64,000 nt of DNA from Artemisia argyi (Eukaryota > Streptophyta > Magnoliopsida > Asterales > Asteraceae). The stretch is taken from assembly GCA_030686995.1 (NCBI GenBank), contig CM060709.1, positions 308,178,857 to 308,242,856 on the forward strand, written 5' to 3'. The notes beneath the pieces are model-generated. The model had not been told where the DNA came from. It was given only the letters and a program-made list of their open reading frames with translations, and ran no database searches. The position numbers and the translations under genes were made by a program. Shown in pieces: positions 47,365 through 58,547 of this stretch (its first letter is position 1; each line of letters opens with the position of its first letter).

Positions 47365-47699
47365 CAAACCACTTGAAACCACGTTATAGGAAACTCCATC
47401 CATTGGCCGAGGCGGCAAGGCCCTTGGCACATTCAAACTCCCAATCCATGGCGGCAACTCGGACAACTGCCATGCTTGGCAATCACGAATCTCCAAAACT
47501 CAAGATACATCTAAACGCACACAAATTATATTTAATAATCTTCACCAAATACGTAATTCGTCTTGTACTATAGTCATGCCAAACCTCACATACTTATTTT
47601 TTATTTTACAGTCTGTATGTTGTTGCAACCGTCCAAGCAAAAAACAAAGCTAATAATATGATACATAACAAGAAACTATGAACTCGATCCAACGCACTA
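47365..47699. other. 3' flank of gene C, no further gene seen
   Basis: Includes the probable 3' UTR of gene C. A minus-strand stretch around 47400-47510 is GC-richer and could be an old coding scrap, but I cannot identify it. Confidence 0.35.
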
Positions 47700-50600
47700 T
47701 CAAGGATGTGAAGCTGGCGTAGATGCTTTAGCTGAACGAGCACTATTAGTTTTTCTAGTCTTTATTTTCTTTTCCCACTCTTCTTTATTCATTGCTTGTA
47801 TTGCCTTCGATAGGGCATCAGAGGTTCCTATTGAGGTTCCCATCAGCATGGCAACAACTTCCTCCATCCCTGGCCTTTGTGTTGCATCTGTCTGGATGCA
47901 GAACAAGCCAACCATGATAAACCTTTTCGTCATCTCTGATTCAGCCTTATTCGAATAAGCTCCTTCCCACCATTTTCTTCGAACCTACAACAATTAGTTT
48001 AACATATATGTAACTATACTCCCAAAGTTCCACTTAAAAAGAGACTTGGTTTCTGCTAATGAAATGAAACAAGCTTTCTATTCATATGGATCATATTTCA
48101 TCATGCGTATTGGATACTAATTTATATAATCCATGAAAGTCAAACACAAAAGTCAAAAGAGTCGTTTATGTATATGTATAAAGTATAGGGTCCTAGAATA
48201 ACAAGAACAAAGTAAATAACCGTTTGTTCGGTTATGGTAGTTATAGAAACGTTATGTTGTTTAGTGATAAGTTGTGTCTATTAATGAACCGTTAATGAAC
48301 CGTTATGTTGGTTCATAGTGTCGGTTGATGGGTTATAAATACCCATGTAAACCAAGTCTGTAAAATAACAATTGCATACATCAAATAAAAAGTCAGTGTG
48401 TTATTATTATATCCGATTGTTCACAAGATTAGACTAACAGTGGCATCAGAGCCAAAAGGTTCAGGAACCAGAGACAGAGAAGAAGTACCAACGATTCAGG
48501 GAATCGTTCCAGAAGAGAGAAAGACAGTGAAGAGATTGATTCACAAGAATCAATCAAGAGACACGATTTGATCAAAGTAAAGATTGAATCAGAGAGAGAG
48601 AGAATAGACATACCGGTTGTGCGAAGGAGAAACAGCCGCTGGAGAAGAAGAGAAACCGTACCACCATTTGATTAGAAAGAAAACCAGAAGAAGAATAAAA
48701 AGGGGGCGACCAAGGTTTGCCCTAATTGTAGGAAAAAGAAGAAGGTAGCAGAAGCGGCATTTTTTTTGGGATAGAAGGCAGTAGCAGAAGCAGTTTTATT
48801 ATTGGGTTTGTTGTGTTTGGGCCTAAGAAACGCATAAAGGGCCTGCTTACATCAAAAGGGAAAATACAAAATATACAGGTTTTATTTTTTCAATACCTGT
48901 GATATTATTTTTGTTTTTCTCTATTAGTAGAATAGATTTTCTTGTTACAATTCGTATTAGAAAACGTTTAGAATTGCTTAAGAATTATTGTGGATTAGAC
49001 AGAAAAAAATTAAGTTCAACTATTATTAAGATTATATTAGTTTTAGAAGTTGCGTATTATTGTTGTGGTTAGAAAGAAGAATTTAAGGTCGACTATTATT
49101 AGAATCGAAAGATATGGCGGGAGATAAAAACGAAAACAGAGTTATTTTCACCACATCATTACCATCATATCAATGCCCCGTTTTAAACAATACGAATTAT
49201 ACATTATGGGCATTAAGAATGAAAAAGATATTATTGGCAAACGGAGTATGGGATTTAGTAGAAGGAGTAAGTACATCAAAAGAGATTGATATAAAGAAGG
49301 ATAGTTCAGCGTCAGCATACCTATTTCAAGGGTTACCAGAGGATTTGCAAATGCAAGTTGCGGGATGTGAAACAGCGAAAGAAATTTGGGATTCATTAAA
49401 GGCTAGATTTATAGGGACAGAAGATGTACAACAAGCACACTCACAACAACTTAAATCAGAATTTGAGAGACTTGTGATGAAAGAAGATGAATCAATAGAT
49501 ACATTCGCCGGGAAGTTGATGAGTATTATTACAAAGGCTGGTACATGTGGATTGACGATTGATGAACAAACAAAAGTACGAAAATTACTTAATGCAGTGC
49601 CAGATAAGTTTGTACCAGTAGTAGCAACAATAGAAATGGTTGTAGATTTTAAGACTGTAAAATTAGAGGAGATTATTGGAAAACTTAAGACTTATGAAGA
49701 AAGGCTTAAGTTTAGAAAAGGAAGTGAGGAAGATAATAGTGAGAAGTTGTTGTTCACACGTCAAGGGAATAACAGAAATTATGAACGCAACTATGGAAAT
49801 GATAGACGAGGAGGTGGTAATCAGACACGAGGAAGAGGGAAGTATAGAAGTGAAGGATACACATCAGATAAGTCAGATGGTACCGACAACAAACCGCGAA
49901 GGAATTGTTACAAGTGTGGAAAACTTGGGCACTATGCTTATGAATGTCCAAGCAAGAAAAAGGAGGAAGTTGAGGCACTTTTAGTAGAGAATGATGATGA
50001 ACCGGCACTTCTAATGTGCCTAATTGATGAAAATTAGAAAGATAGAAGGCTTGGTCGTGTGATACGATCAAAGCAAAGTCGTGTGACACGAATTGGTATA
50101 AAAGAGAGGTTGTGTGAAATAACCAAGTTAGCTGTGAAGGATGGTTCGTGAAGAACAGATCAGTGACTGATCAAACTAAAGATGGTGTGAAGCCAAGTTG
50201 TGTGAAGCAACCGGAAGAATGAAGATGGTGTGAAGTCATCAAAGATTTATTCAAGACAAAGGAAGTGAAAGCAAGCCAAAGTTCAAAGATAAAAATGATG
50301 GAGCTTGAAGATATCGAAGACATGGATTAATAAATTAGGGAGGAGTATTGGATACTAATTTATATAATCCATGAAAGTCAAACACAAAAGTCAAAAGAGT
50401 CGTTTATGTATATGTATAAAGTATAGGGTCCTAGAATAACAAGAACAAAGTAAATAACCGTTTGTTCGGTTATGGTAGTTATAGAAACGTTATGTTGTTT
50501 AGTGATAAGTTGTGTCTATTAATGAACCGTTAATGAACCGTTATGTTGGTTCATAGTGTCGGTTGATGGGTTATAAATACCCATGTAAACCAAGTCTGTA

Positions 50601-52554
50601 AAATAACAATTGCATACATCAAATAAAAAGTCAGTGTGTTATTATTATATCCGATTGTTCACAAGATTAGACTAACAATGCGTGACTCATGTGTTGACCC
50701 TCATTTGATTTCTCACGACACAAGTAACCTTTCAAGACCCACCAAGAAAATTATGATGTAGCTTTTGGTTGTTACTTGGAAGCACTAAGAGTCGGTATGA
50801 ATTTTGTTTTAATTCATAACATTCTTTCTGTTTTGTGTTTAAGGTTTGGTATCAAAATTAAGAAAATGAGAAGAGAGAAAAAGAAAAGCAACTATATTTT
50901 GAATAGAGATAGGATAATAAGATTGGTTTTATTAATTAACTCATCCACTAACATGTGTTTTTTCTCTCAAACCGTCATTTTTTTGGTTTAGTCATACCCA
51001 TACCCTCAAAACAAACATGACTGACTTTCCGAGTAACAAATAGATTCCTATATTTATTTATGATACCATTAATTTTAAGACTTATTGTCAGATTGATAAG
51101 AAGTATGTAACAATGCAAGTCATGTAAGTGTTTTGCGAGTGATGAGATCGATGGATTTGATTAGGTAGGATATAATCTAATCATACTTACATTAAATTCA
51201 AGAGAATCGGCAGTGGATGGCTCTAGTATTCTTTCCGCAGTAATAGTTATCAAAACCAGCACACCAAAATTAAAGACGTCACACTTGGTGGAGAGCGGGC
51301 GATTTGTACCCATATATTCGGGTGCTAAGCATCCTCTGTCAAGAAAAAAAAATATCAGACAAGCAACCTAGTACCTACAATATTGTATGATGAAAATAAC
51401 TTGATATACTAAAAGCAACAAACAAACAGGCTAAGATGCCATCTTTCATCCATACACAAAATTTTAGCAAAAATCTATCTGATTGTTATCTCTTGATTAT
51501 CTGGCTCAGATTCGTTCACTTCATATCATAAACTGAATTAGGGTTTGTGATATTCTTAGTCTATACACAATTATTGTGATTGAGTATTTTGTATAGGACA
51601 TAAAAAAGATATTTCTTGATGATGATGATGATGATGATGCAGTAGATTTCTCTATTTCTTTCTATGCCCAAATAAAAACAAAAGAAGACACGTGTATTGT
51701 CAAAAAAACTTTTCTGTGAAACAACAATTTGGAGATAAGTTATATACAGTAACGTATTCTTAGAAAATCAAACAAGCATGAGATGTAGACTGAGGCTTCT
51801 GTAAGGAAGGGGTATGTACTTACGCGATCCGATGAGCCTTATCTATTTGAATGCAATCAGCCTCCGTCATAGCTATATATCTTGCGAAGTAAAAACCAAA
51901 CAGTTTTGGGTTCAAACTTTCATCTAACATAATATTACCAGGTTTGACATCAAAATGCATGACCCGAACAGGGGCATGACTGTGAAGGTAAAGAAGCGCC
52001 CTCGCAACACCTTGTAATATTTTATACCGCTGATTACATTCAGATGGAGCATTATTATGACCTGCAAAGACAGATCACAGAACACATGTTTAACACGGTT
52101 TTGTATATGAACTTGGATTTAACCAATATAAAAGATTTATACTTACGGTTAAAACTAGGGGTTTTGCTATGGTTACACGTTTACCATGTTTAAAATTATA
52201 AACTCACTTGAATTCGTTACAAAGTGTTAAACGTCCTTCTTAAGACTCACTTTCTTTAATCAGATTTGCTGAAATTTTGTTTATAGAAATAGTGAGTTAT
52301 AACTTTGGGATTACTCTTAACATGGTAAGCTTAACCATAGCGGGCAATGATTAGCAAAACCTAAATTGTAGATTTCAAAAAACTAATTGCTCTCTAATCA
52401 ACTCCATCACGAGTTCCTAAGAGTTTCAAAATGCTCTCTGTTTAACAGAGCATTTAACTCAATTAAGAGGTGTGTCTTTTAGATGGATAGATTGGTTCAT
52501 TAATCCTTGTAATGCTCTTATGTAAACTTGTTTTTATATAATTCCGCTGTTGCA

Positions 52555-52589
<35 letters not shown>

Positions 52590-54891
52590 TAAGGTCTTTT
52601 TACCAGTTATCAAGAGATCCAGAGTTGTATACGGTGCAAAGTCATAGACATGGTACACGTCTGTTCCATCAATGCAATATCCAAGCAACTGAATCAAGTT
52701 CTCATGTTCAACGTTTACAAGTATCGACGTTGCATTCTTGTATAGTTCATATAATTGGGTATCAGAAGAAGGTCCATAAATTGCTATATCCTGTCCATTT
52801 GGGAGCTTTCCCTGAAATAAGATGCCAAGTTGGAGTTCTAGCAGACAGAAAGACTGAAATATATGTGGTAGATTTATGGTTATGGTTTTATGGATATATA
52901 CCTTGTACATGGTACCAACATCATCCCCCAATATTTTATTAGCTCTGGAGAAGTTTTCAGAAGCAGCATTAATAGTATCAATACTAAACTGGTGTAATAT
53001 TCGATTTTCACCTCCAACAGTATAGAGGTGGAATTTCAAGTATTTTAAACTTGTACCTCCAACTACAAGTTCAACAAAAAAGCAGTTAGAAGACGTACAT
53101 TACTGTATTAAATAAAAAGTAAGATATTGAAGATTAGATCCTATGATGGAGCATCCTACATTCTTAGTTTGGTAGACTAAGATGTTGGATGCGTTGAATG
53201 GGATTAAAACTAGTAGCTAAGGATATATGAATAATGCAATAAAATGAAGTATTCCCAAAGTACCAAAACCAAATTAAATTTGCACTTAATTAAGGTCGTA
53301 AAGTCTACTCTACTCATATCTACTTAACCACTCTTTTTTTACAACATATATAAAACCAAAAAACATAAACTTGGGCGGGACCACATGCAAGATATAATCC
53401 CAAATTACCACAACTCCTATCCTATTCCATCTACTTATCCCTTTGTAATTCATTCCGCTTCAGGTCTAAATCCATTCAGATCGGCATACAATTTCTGGTC
53501 AAGTTCAATAGAGATAAAACAAAAAAGGAGATGCAGGATATAAAAAGGTGTTTATCTAGAAAATGTCAATAAGGAGTTTTCAACAGGGATAATGTGCACT
53601 GTCACTCCTATTTATAGTACTCATTCTTACATACAAGGAATTCTAACACTCGTTAATTACAAGGATTGACTAACCACTTTCAAACTAGTAACAATTAAAA
53701 GAATCGAAGTTTTTATACAATCAGGGGATCATTCATGTTGGACTAAGTGAGAACAAGTGATCTTCTTCCAACTGAAACGTGTAAAACTGAATAAACATAT
53801 ATACTACCTATGTTGGTTGTGCACTTGTGCATTAAGAAATTAAACACATAACAGATGATACCTGGGTTTTTTCCCCTCTTAAATGGATTGAGCTTACTAC
53901 CACATATTTTTTTCTGCATAGAATTGATGTGTTCTTTGTTGGCTTTTTCGTGTGTAGTAAGGATAGCTTCAAGACCAGCCACAACTTGAGCCATGGTAGG
54001 ACGTTGGTCTTCCGTGTCATGCAAACACCGCATAGCAAGTTGTACAAACCTATTTAAACATTCAGTAGATATTGCCCCGGCCCCTTGTTTTAAATTAGCA
54101 TCAACTATCTCAGCTAGCGTGTTCTTCCTAACACATTCCTGTGCCCATATTCTCAGAACCCGTTGATTCTGATCAACAAGACTATTATCTATTGGTTTTC
54201 TTCCACTCAAAACTTCAAGCATTGTCACGCCAAACGAAAAAACATCAGACTTGGGAGTTGGTATGCCGCCTTCAATATAAAGTGGATCAACATAGCCTTG
54301 TGTACCTTTTAAGCGATCTGAAGTCTGGTTCGTTAGGCCTGGTCTGGATAACCCAAAGTCGCATATCTTGGGTTCCCAACTATCATCTAACAGTATATTT
54401 GCAGGTTTCATGTCACGATGTATGACCCCATGATTAATACCTGTACTAGTGTGAAGGTGATTTAAGCCACGACCAGTTGCTATCAGTATTTTCAGTCTTC
54501 TAACCAAAGTTAGAGGAGGATATTCTCGTCTATGGAGACGATCCTCAAGAGTTCCTTTCGGCATATATTCCGACACAATGATCCTCTCTTGTTCCTCATT
54601 TAGAGAGTAACCAATCAAAGACACCAAGTTCCTGTGTCTTACCTCAAATTGTATCCTTATTTCAGCCAAAAACTCTCTTTCTCCTTGACATTCCAGTAGA
54701 CGCTTAATAGCAACAACGGACTCATCACGATTTTCACCAAATGGAATACTTCCTTTGTAAAATGTGCTGAACCCCCCGTCGCCTATTACCGATGACTCAT
54801 GAAAGTTGTTTGTCGCCCTCTTAATATCCGAAAATTTGAATCTGATAACCTGGGGTGGCAAATCAGGCGCACTAGCAGCTAAACTCAACAT
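47700..54891 (-). CDS. tandem kinase-pseudokinase gene C (intact frame, TE in last intron)
   Basis: Minus-strand exons 54891-53862, 53062-52902, 52811-52604, 52061-51824, 51335-51191 and 47984-47700 join in phase with GT/AG borders to give 688 residues. Exon sizes 161/208/238/145 match gene B (161/205/238/145). The first domain is a CrRLK1L-like kinase with GDGGFSTFYKG, VVAIKRL, HRDMKPAN and DFGLS. The second is CRK/DUF26-like with Tyr at the beta-3 lysine (AIYGP), HFD for HRD and GFY for DFG, so inactive. It ends sooner than gene B and lacks the basic tail. No signal peptide or membrane segment. The last intron is 3.2 kb because a gag-only LTR element sits in it antisense to the gene; intron 3 carries a LINE-like tail with 32 A. 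Whether the gene is still spliced through that intron is unknown. Confidence 0.85.
48108..48439 (+). repeat. 5' LTR of the gag-only element
   Basis: Starts TATTGGATACTAATTTATAT and ends AGATTAGACTAACA. A TATA-like GGTTATAAATACCC lies near 48331. Confidence 0.92.
48441..48453 (+). promoter_or_regulatory. primer-binding site of the gag-only element
   Basis: TGGCATCAGAGCC, one base different from the common TGGTATCAGAGCC complementary to the 3' end of plant initiator tRNA-Met, one base after the LTR. Confidence 0.85.
49114..50037 (+). CDS. gag: Ty1/copia-type Gag of the non-autonomous element
   Basis: 307 residues, intact. Residues 15-200 fit the UBN2/Retrotran_gag_2 family (NNTNYTLWALRMKKILLANG near the start, then KEIWDSLKARFIG and QQLKSEFERLVMKEDESID). 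A basic, Gly/Arg/Asn-rich stretch (NRNYERNYGNDRRGGGNQTR) follows, then one CCHC zinc knuckle, CYKCGKLGHYAYEC, and an acidic tail. Gag packages the element RNA into virus-like particles in the cytoplasm. The frame stops 8 codons after the tail with no protease or RT behind it. Its intactness alongside identical LTRs argues for recent mobilisation. Confidence 0.92.
   Translation: MAGDKNENRVIFTTSLPSYQCPVLNNTNYTLWALRMKKILLANGVWDLVEGVSTSKEIDIKKDSSASAYLFQGLPEDLQMQVAGCETAKEIWDSLKARFIGTEDVQQAHSQQLKSEFERLVMKEDESIDTFAGKLMSIITKAGTCGLTIDEQTKVRKLLNAVPDKFVPVVATIEMVVDFKTVKLEEIIGKLKTYEERLKFRKGSEEDNSEKLLFTRQGNNRNYERNYGNDRRGGGNQTRGRGKYRSEGYTSDKSDGTDNKPRRNCYKCGKLGHYAYECPSKKKEEVEALLVENDDEPALLMCLIDEN
50334..50345 (+). 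promoter_or_regulatory. polypurine tract of the gag-only element
   Basis: TTAGGGAGGAG directly before the 3' LTR. Confidence 0.75.
50346..50677 (+). repeat. 3' LTR of the gag-only element
   Basis: Same length as, and by eye the same sequence as, 48108-48439. Confidence 0.92.
52474..52587 (+). mobile_element. 5'-truncated LINE-like tail in intron 3 of gene C
   Basis: Compared with gene B, about 80 bp of foreign sequence followed by 32 A replaces a few bases between AATTAAGAGG and GTAAGGTC. A short 3' fragment with poly(A) is the usual product of LINE retrotransposition. No clear target duplication. Confidence 0.6.
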
Positions 54892-55408
54892 TATTTTTAA
54901 AACCTTTCCTAATTAACTATCCAAACTTTTCCCTTTGACAGTAACAATGTAATGATAAGAGATCATGAAGATAAAAACCAAAGCCAAACCAGACTGTTTG
55001 ATGAGTCAAACAGAAAATCATTATTAACCTAGCTGGCCACCTAGCTAGCTACTGCGCAAAGTTAAATAAACATTAAACTTACTTAAAAATGCTTACAACC
55101 AAGTAGAATGTGTGACTTCATATATTTTGGATCTGCTATTTTGAGGCTGAACACTTTAATTTACGTTGAAGTAGCTAGGGTTTGTAAGACCAAAATAAAA
55201 TCGCTAGAAAGGGAAAGGTGTGTGTGGGGTTGGGTTGGTGAGAGTGTGACTGTGAGACCAATAGCAGAGTAGCTTATGTATGTGGGAGTAGAAAGTGTAA
55301 ACTACCAGAAAGGTCTTACTTGTTTTTGTTTTTTTAAGATTTAGCTGCTTTAAGTACTCTGACAAAATTAATATCCATTTCTTTTATTTTGTGTTATTTT
55401 AAAACTAG
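54892..55408. other. upstream region of gene C, shared with gene B
   Basis: Aligns with 17718-18210 upstream of gene B, including the TTTGATGAGTCAAACAG block and a TGTGTG-GGGTTGGTGAGA stretch. It should contain the common promoter. No TATA box could be chosen with confidence. Confidence 0.45.
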
Positions 55409-55429
55409 TTATAATGCCTGTACACGCGC

Positions 55430-55468
<39 letters not shown>

Positions 55469-55826
55469 TGAAATAATTATTTAAAATTTTTGTATTTTTT
55501 AAATTTTTTGAAATAATTATTTAATAATTTTAATCCTATTATTAATTGCATCTTATCTATATTTTTTGTATTTATTTTATACTTGTGTTGTGGATAAATA
55601 TAAAGTAAATATATTTTTTTTAAATATTTTATCTATATTTTTTGTATTTTTCTTGTGTTATGGATAAATATAAAATATTATCTAATAAGAAAATAATATA
55701 TTTTTTTAAATAAAATTATTACTAAATCAGAGGTATGAATTGATTTTTCTGAAATGCAAAATTCCCAATAGGGATTTTGTTTTATTATATAAAAAATAAG
55801 TAATGTGCCGTGTATATTCCGTGTGC
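55409..55826. mobile_element. copy-specific insert upstream of gene C
   Basis: Relative to gene B, about 420 bp intervene, starting TAGTTATAATGCCTGTACAC and including a run of 32 T (55432-55463) and repeated TGTTGTGGATAAATATAAA-like segments, ending near GTGCCGTGTATATTCCGTGT. It may be a small transposon; I could not define termini. Confidence 0.45.
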
Positions 55827-55938
55827 TATATAATTTGCCCATCTTTTCAAGAAAATGTATAATTTTTACTGTTTTTAACAAGAATAAAAGCTGCGTAATA
55901 GCTAATCTTAAACACAAACTTTCCATTTATATTACAAA

Positions 55939-58547
55939 GAGTAAATTGCACCGTTCATCCTTATGGTTTGCGTTGACTGCAACCGTCAGTCTCTTGACCA
56001 AAAAAATTACACCGTTCGATCTTAAGTGGTAAACGTTATGCACCGTTTGTCCCTCCCTTTAACGGTTGTGACTAACGCTCGTGGACCAGCTAAAAATGAC
56101 ATACAAGTAGAGGTCTTTTTGTCCTTATATATTTGTTTTTTTATAAGGCCATAAACATTTTACCCTCATTTTTTATTCCATCTTCTTCCTTTACACACCT
56201 ATATCTCCAACCACTACCGTTCATCACCATTTTTTTCCTTCCACATTTTCTTTAAACACACAAACAAAAATTATAATTCAAAATATGAAATCAAAATAAG
56301 TCAAATCAAGATATCCAAACCAAATACCACCATCAAGATTCGCACAACCCACCACCCCTTGCTACACTCCACCGCCCGTATCTACTGCCATCGTCCATAT
56401 CCGCTGCTAGCCTGCTACACCATCTACATCCGCCCATAGCTGCTGCCACCGTCCACCGCCCATATTTGCTGCTACACCATCTACATCCGCCGCCACCACC
56501 AACCAGATCCACAGCCTCGTCCACTGCTCATATCCGCTACTACACCATCTTTCTTGTTGCGTATATACATTATAAAACCATTTATCATAACATCATATTA
56601 CATCTATTATTTCGAGGGTGTTTGGATTGCTCAGTTAAATCATAGGGTAAAGACCATAAAATAACAACGTACTTTCTCTAATTTACCGAGATGAAACACT
56701 TACTTTTTTATTAACATTTAAGCCAACGAAACTATTAAGTATTGTTCCGATATCAACAAAAAGTTGTATTATATTATATATACAATAACTGAAATGACTA
56801 TATTGCCCTTGTCTTCTTAAACATAATTTCCTATAGAAAAACAAAACAAAAGAAAAATCTTATCACACAACCATAAAATCCAAACACAACCATAACTTTT
56901 CAAAACCAACAATAAATCAAACCCTGGTATATAAAAGTAACAACAAGCTCAAAAATAAATTATCACGACTCGACACGACTCGAAATGCAACCAGCAAGCT
57001 TCGGCCATTAACATTTATGCTCACGGCATCACCTCGACTCGACAACAAAACCCAACTAATGATGATACCAAGATTTTTATAAGTTTAAATTCGTATAACC
57101 CGTTATATCACACTAACCCAAACGTTAATAAAACAAAACACTCGTTAAAACGAGTTTTGGACTCACCACCGTGTCATATGAGGGTGTACACACGGTGGTC
57201 TTACCTTATCTTCCTTGGATCTAGCTGGATCTACTCGATTTGGTGGTGGTGGTGGTGGCGCGTACGTGATGATGGAAGGGTGTTTCGGGCACGTGTGGTG
57301 GTTAAACAAACAAAGGGAGTCACAACATGAGTGTTGGTGGTGGCGGTGTGGTGTTACGGTGGGCGGTGGTGGTGTTCGTAGGTGGCCGGAGGTGGGTGAG
57401 AGGGTGGCGACGGCTAAGAGGAAGGAGGAGACAACAATGAACCCTAGAATTCTATAAAGGGGTTATGTTTAAGAAGACAAGGGTAATATAGTCATTTCAA
57501 TTATTATTTATAATATAATCGGTCTTTTTGTTTACTTCAGAACAATATTTGAAAGTTTCGTTAGCTTAAATGTTAAGAAAAAAGTACGTGTTTCATCTCG
57601 GTAAATTGGAGAAAGTACGTTGTTATTTTATGGTCTTTACCCTAAATCATATGCGTTTTTTATTTTCTATTTTTTTATTTTATTTTATTTAATTTTAGAT
57701 AATTTTGGAGTTTAATTGTGGGATTTAGATATGGAATTGATAATGATTTGGATATTGATTTGTTATGAATTTGCATTGTGATTAGTGTTTTAGGATAAGG
57801 AGATGGGGGTGTTAGTGTTCATGGCTTTTGATTTGGCCGGAATATTAGTATATGGAAGAAGAGGAGTGGTGATAGGTCGTGTGAGTTTGGATATGAGTTT
57901 GGAGTTGTTGTTGTGCGTGTTTGTGGGTTTAATGTGTATTGTTGTTTACATTGGATATGAGGTTTGATGTGTATTGTTGTTTTCAAATTTTTTTTGTTTA
58001 TTTGTTATGATTTATCGGTTGATACTAATTTATGATGATAAATATTTAAATATCTTTGGGTGGATATTTGCAAGAATGGATATCTGGAAATACAATAAGA
58101 AAATAAAAATGATAAATTTATAGTTATTTGAAAAAGAATGTAACAAGGAATGGATAAATTATAGTTATTAAAAAGTGATCGGGAAAAAAAATAGGTGAAT
58201 GGTTGGAGTTATCGGGTGGTGGTGGATGAAGATGAAAAAAAGAAAAAAAATAGAGTTGTTTGATTGGTAGTGGTTGGGCAAATATGAATACTTTAATATT
58301 AAAGGTTGACTATTGGTAGTACGGGGTCATAAGGGTAAAATGACCACTTAACCCTCATGTGCAGACTCAAAAAGACATAAATACCCTCATGTGGAGTGAC
58401 TTAACGAGCGTTAGTCAGGACCGTTAGAGGGAGGGACAAACGACGCATAACGTTTGCCACTTAAGGTTGAACGGTGTAATTTTTTTGGTCAAAGTACTAA
58501 CGGCTGCAGTTAACGTAAACCACAAGGACGAACGGTGTAATTTACTC
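55939..58547. mobile_element. Mutator-like element (MULE), 2.6 kb, upstream of gene C
   Basis: The 9-bp target duplication TATTACAAA lies at 55930-55938 and 58548-58556. Terminal inverted repeats of about 145 bp start GAGTAAATT(G/A)CACCGTTC and share CAAAAAAATTACACCGTTC and TTTGTCCCTCCCT. The empty site, a single TATTACAAA, is seen in the gene B copy near 19049. No transposase is recognisable, so the element is non-autonomous. Its left interior (56330-56540) holds repeats of CTGCTACACCATCTACATCC; its right interior is low-complexity. A second MULE is nested inside. Confidence 0.9.
56645..57642. mobile_element. nested MULE, 1.0 kb, inside the larger MULE
   Basis: The 9-bp duplication TAAATCATA lies at 56636-56644 and 57643-57651. 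Terminal inverted repeats of about 185 bp start GGGTAAAGACCATAAAATAA and share CAACGTACTTTCTC and AATTTACCGAGATGAAACAC. The interior has a GC-rich patch (57235-57440) with GGTGGTGG runs and an 80-codon Gly-rich ORF; it could be a captured gene or LTR fragment (Pack-MULE style), but no source gene is recognisable. Confidence 0.9.

Larger units (their letters stand above)
48108..50677 (+). mobile_element. gag-only LTR retrotransposon (TR-GAG type), very young
   Basis: Two 332-bp LTRs (48108-48439 and 50346-50677) look identical base for base by eye. The target duplication ATGCG stands at 48103-48107 and 50678-50682. After the 5' LTR comes TGGCATCAGAGCC, close to the initiator-Met tRNA primer site, and before the 3' LTR a purine-rich AATTAGGGAGGAG. 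The 2.57-kb element encodes only a Ty1/copia-type Gag; pol is absent, so it must use another element's enzymes, as described for TR-GAG elements. It lies in the last intron of gene C, antisense to it. The empty site is preserved in gene B at about 12480-12490. Confidence 0.92.

Noticed and set aside
47313..47573. 86-codon ORF with a GC-rich middle
   Set aside because: Starts inside a MITE, no known domain, no splice context.
56333..57457. Gly/Trp/Cys-rich ORFs inside the MULEs
   Set aside because: Low-complexity GGT and GGC repeats; no identifiable source gene.
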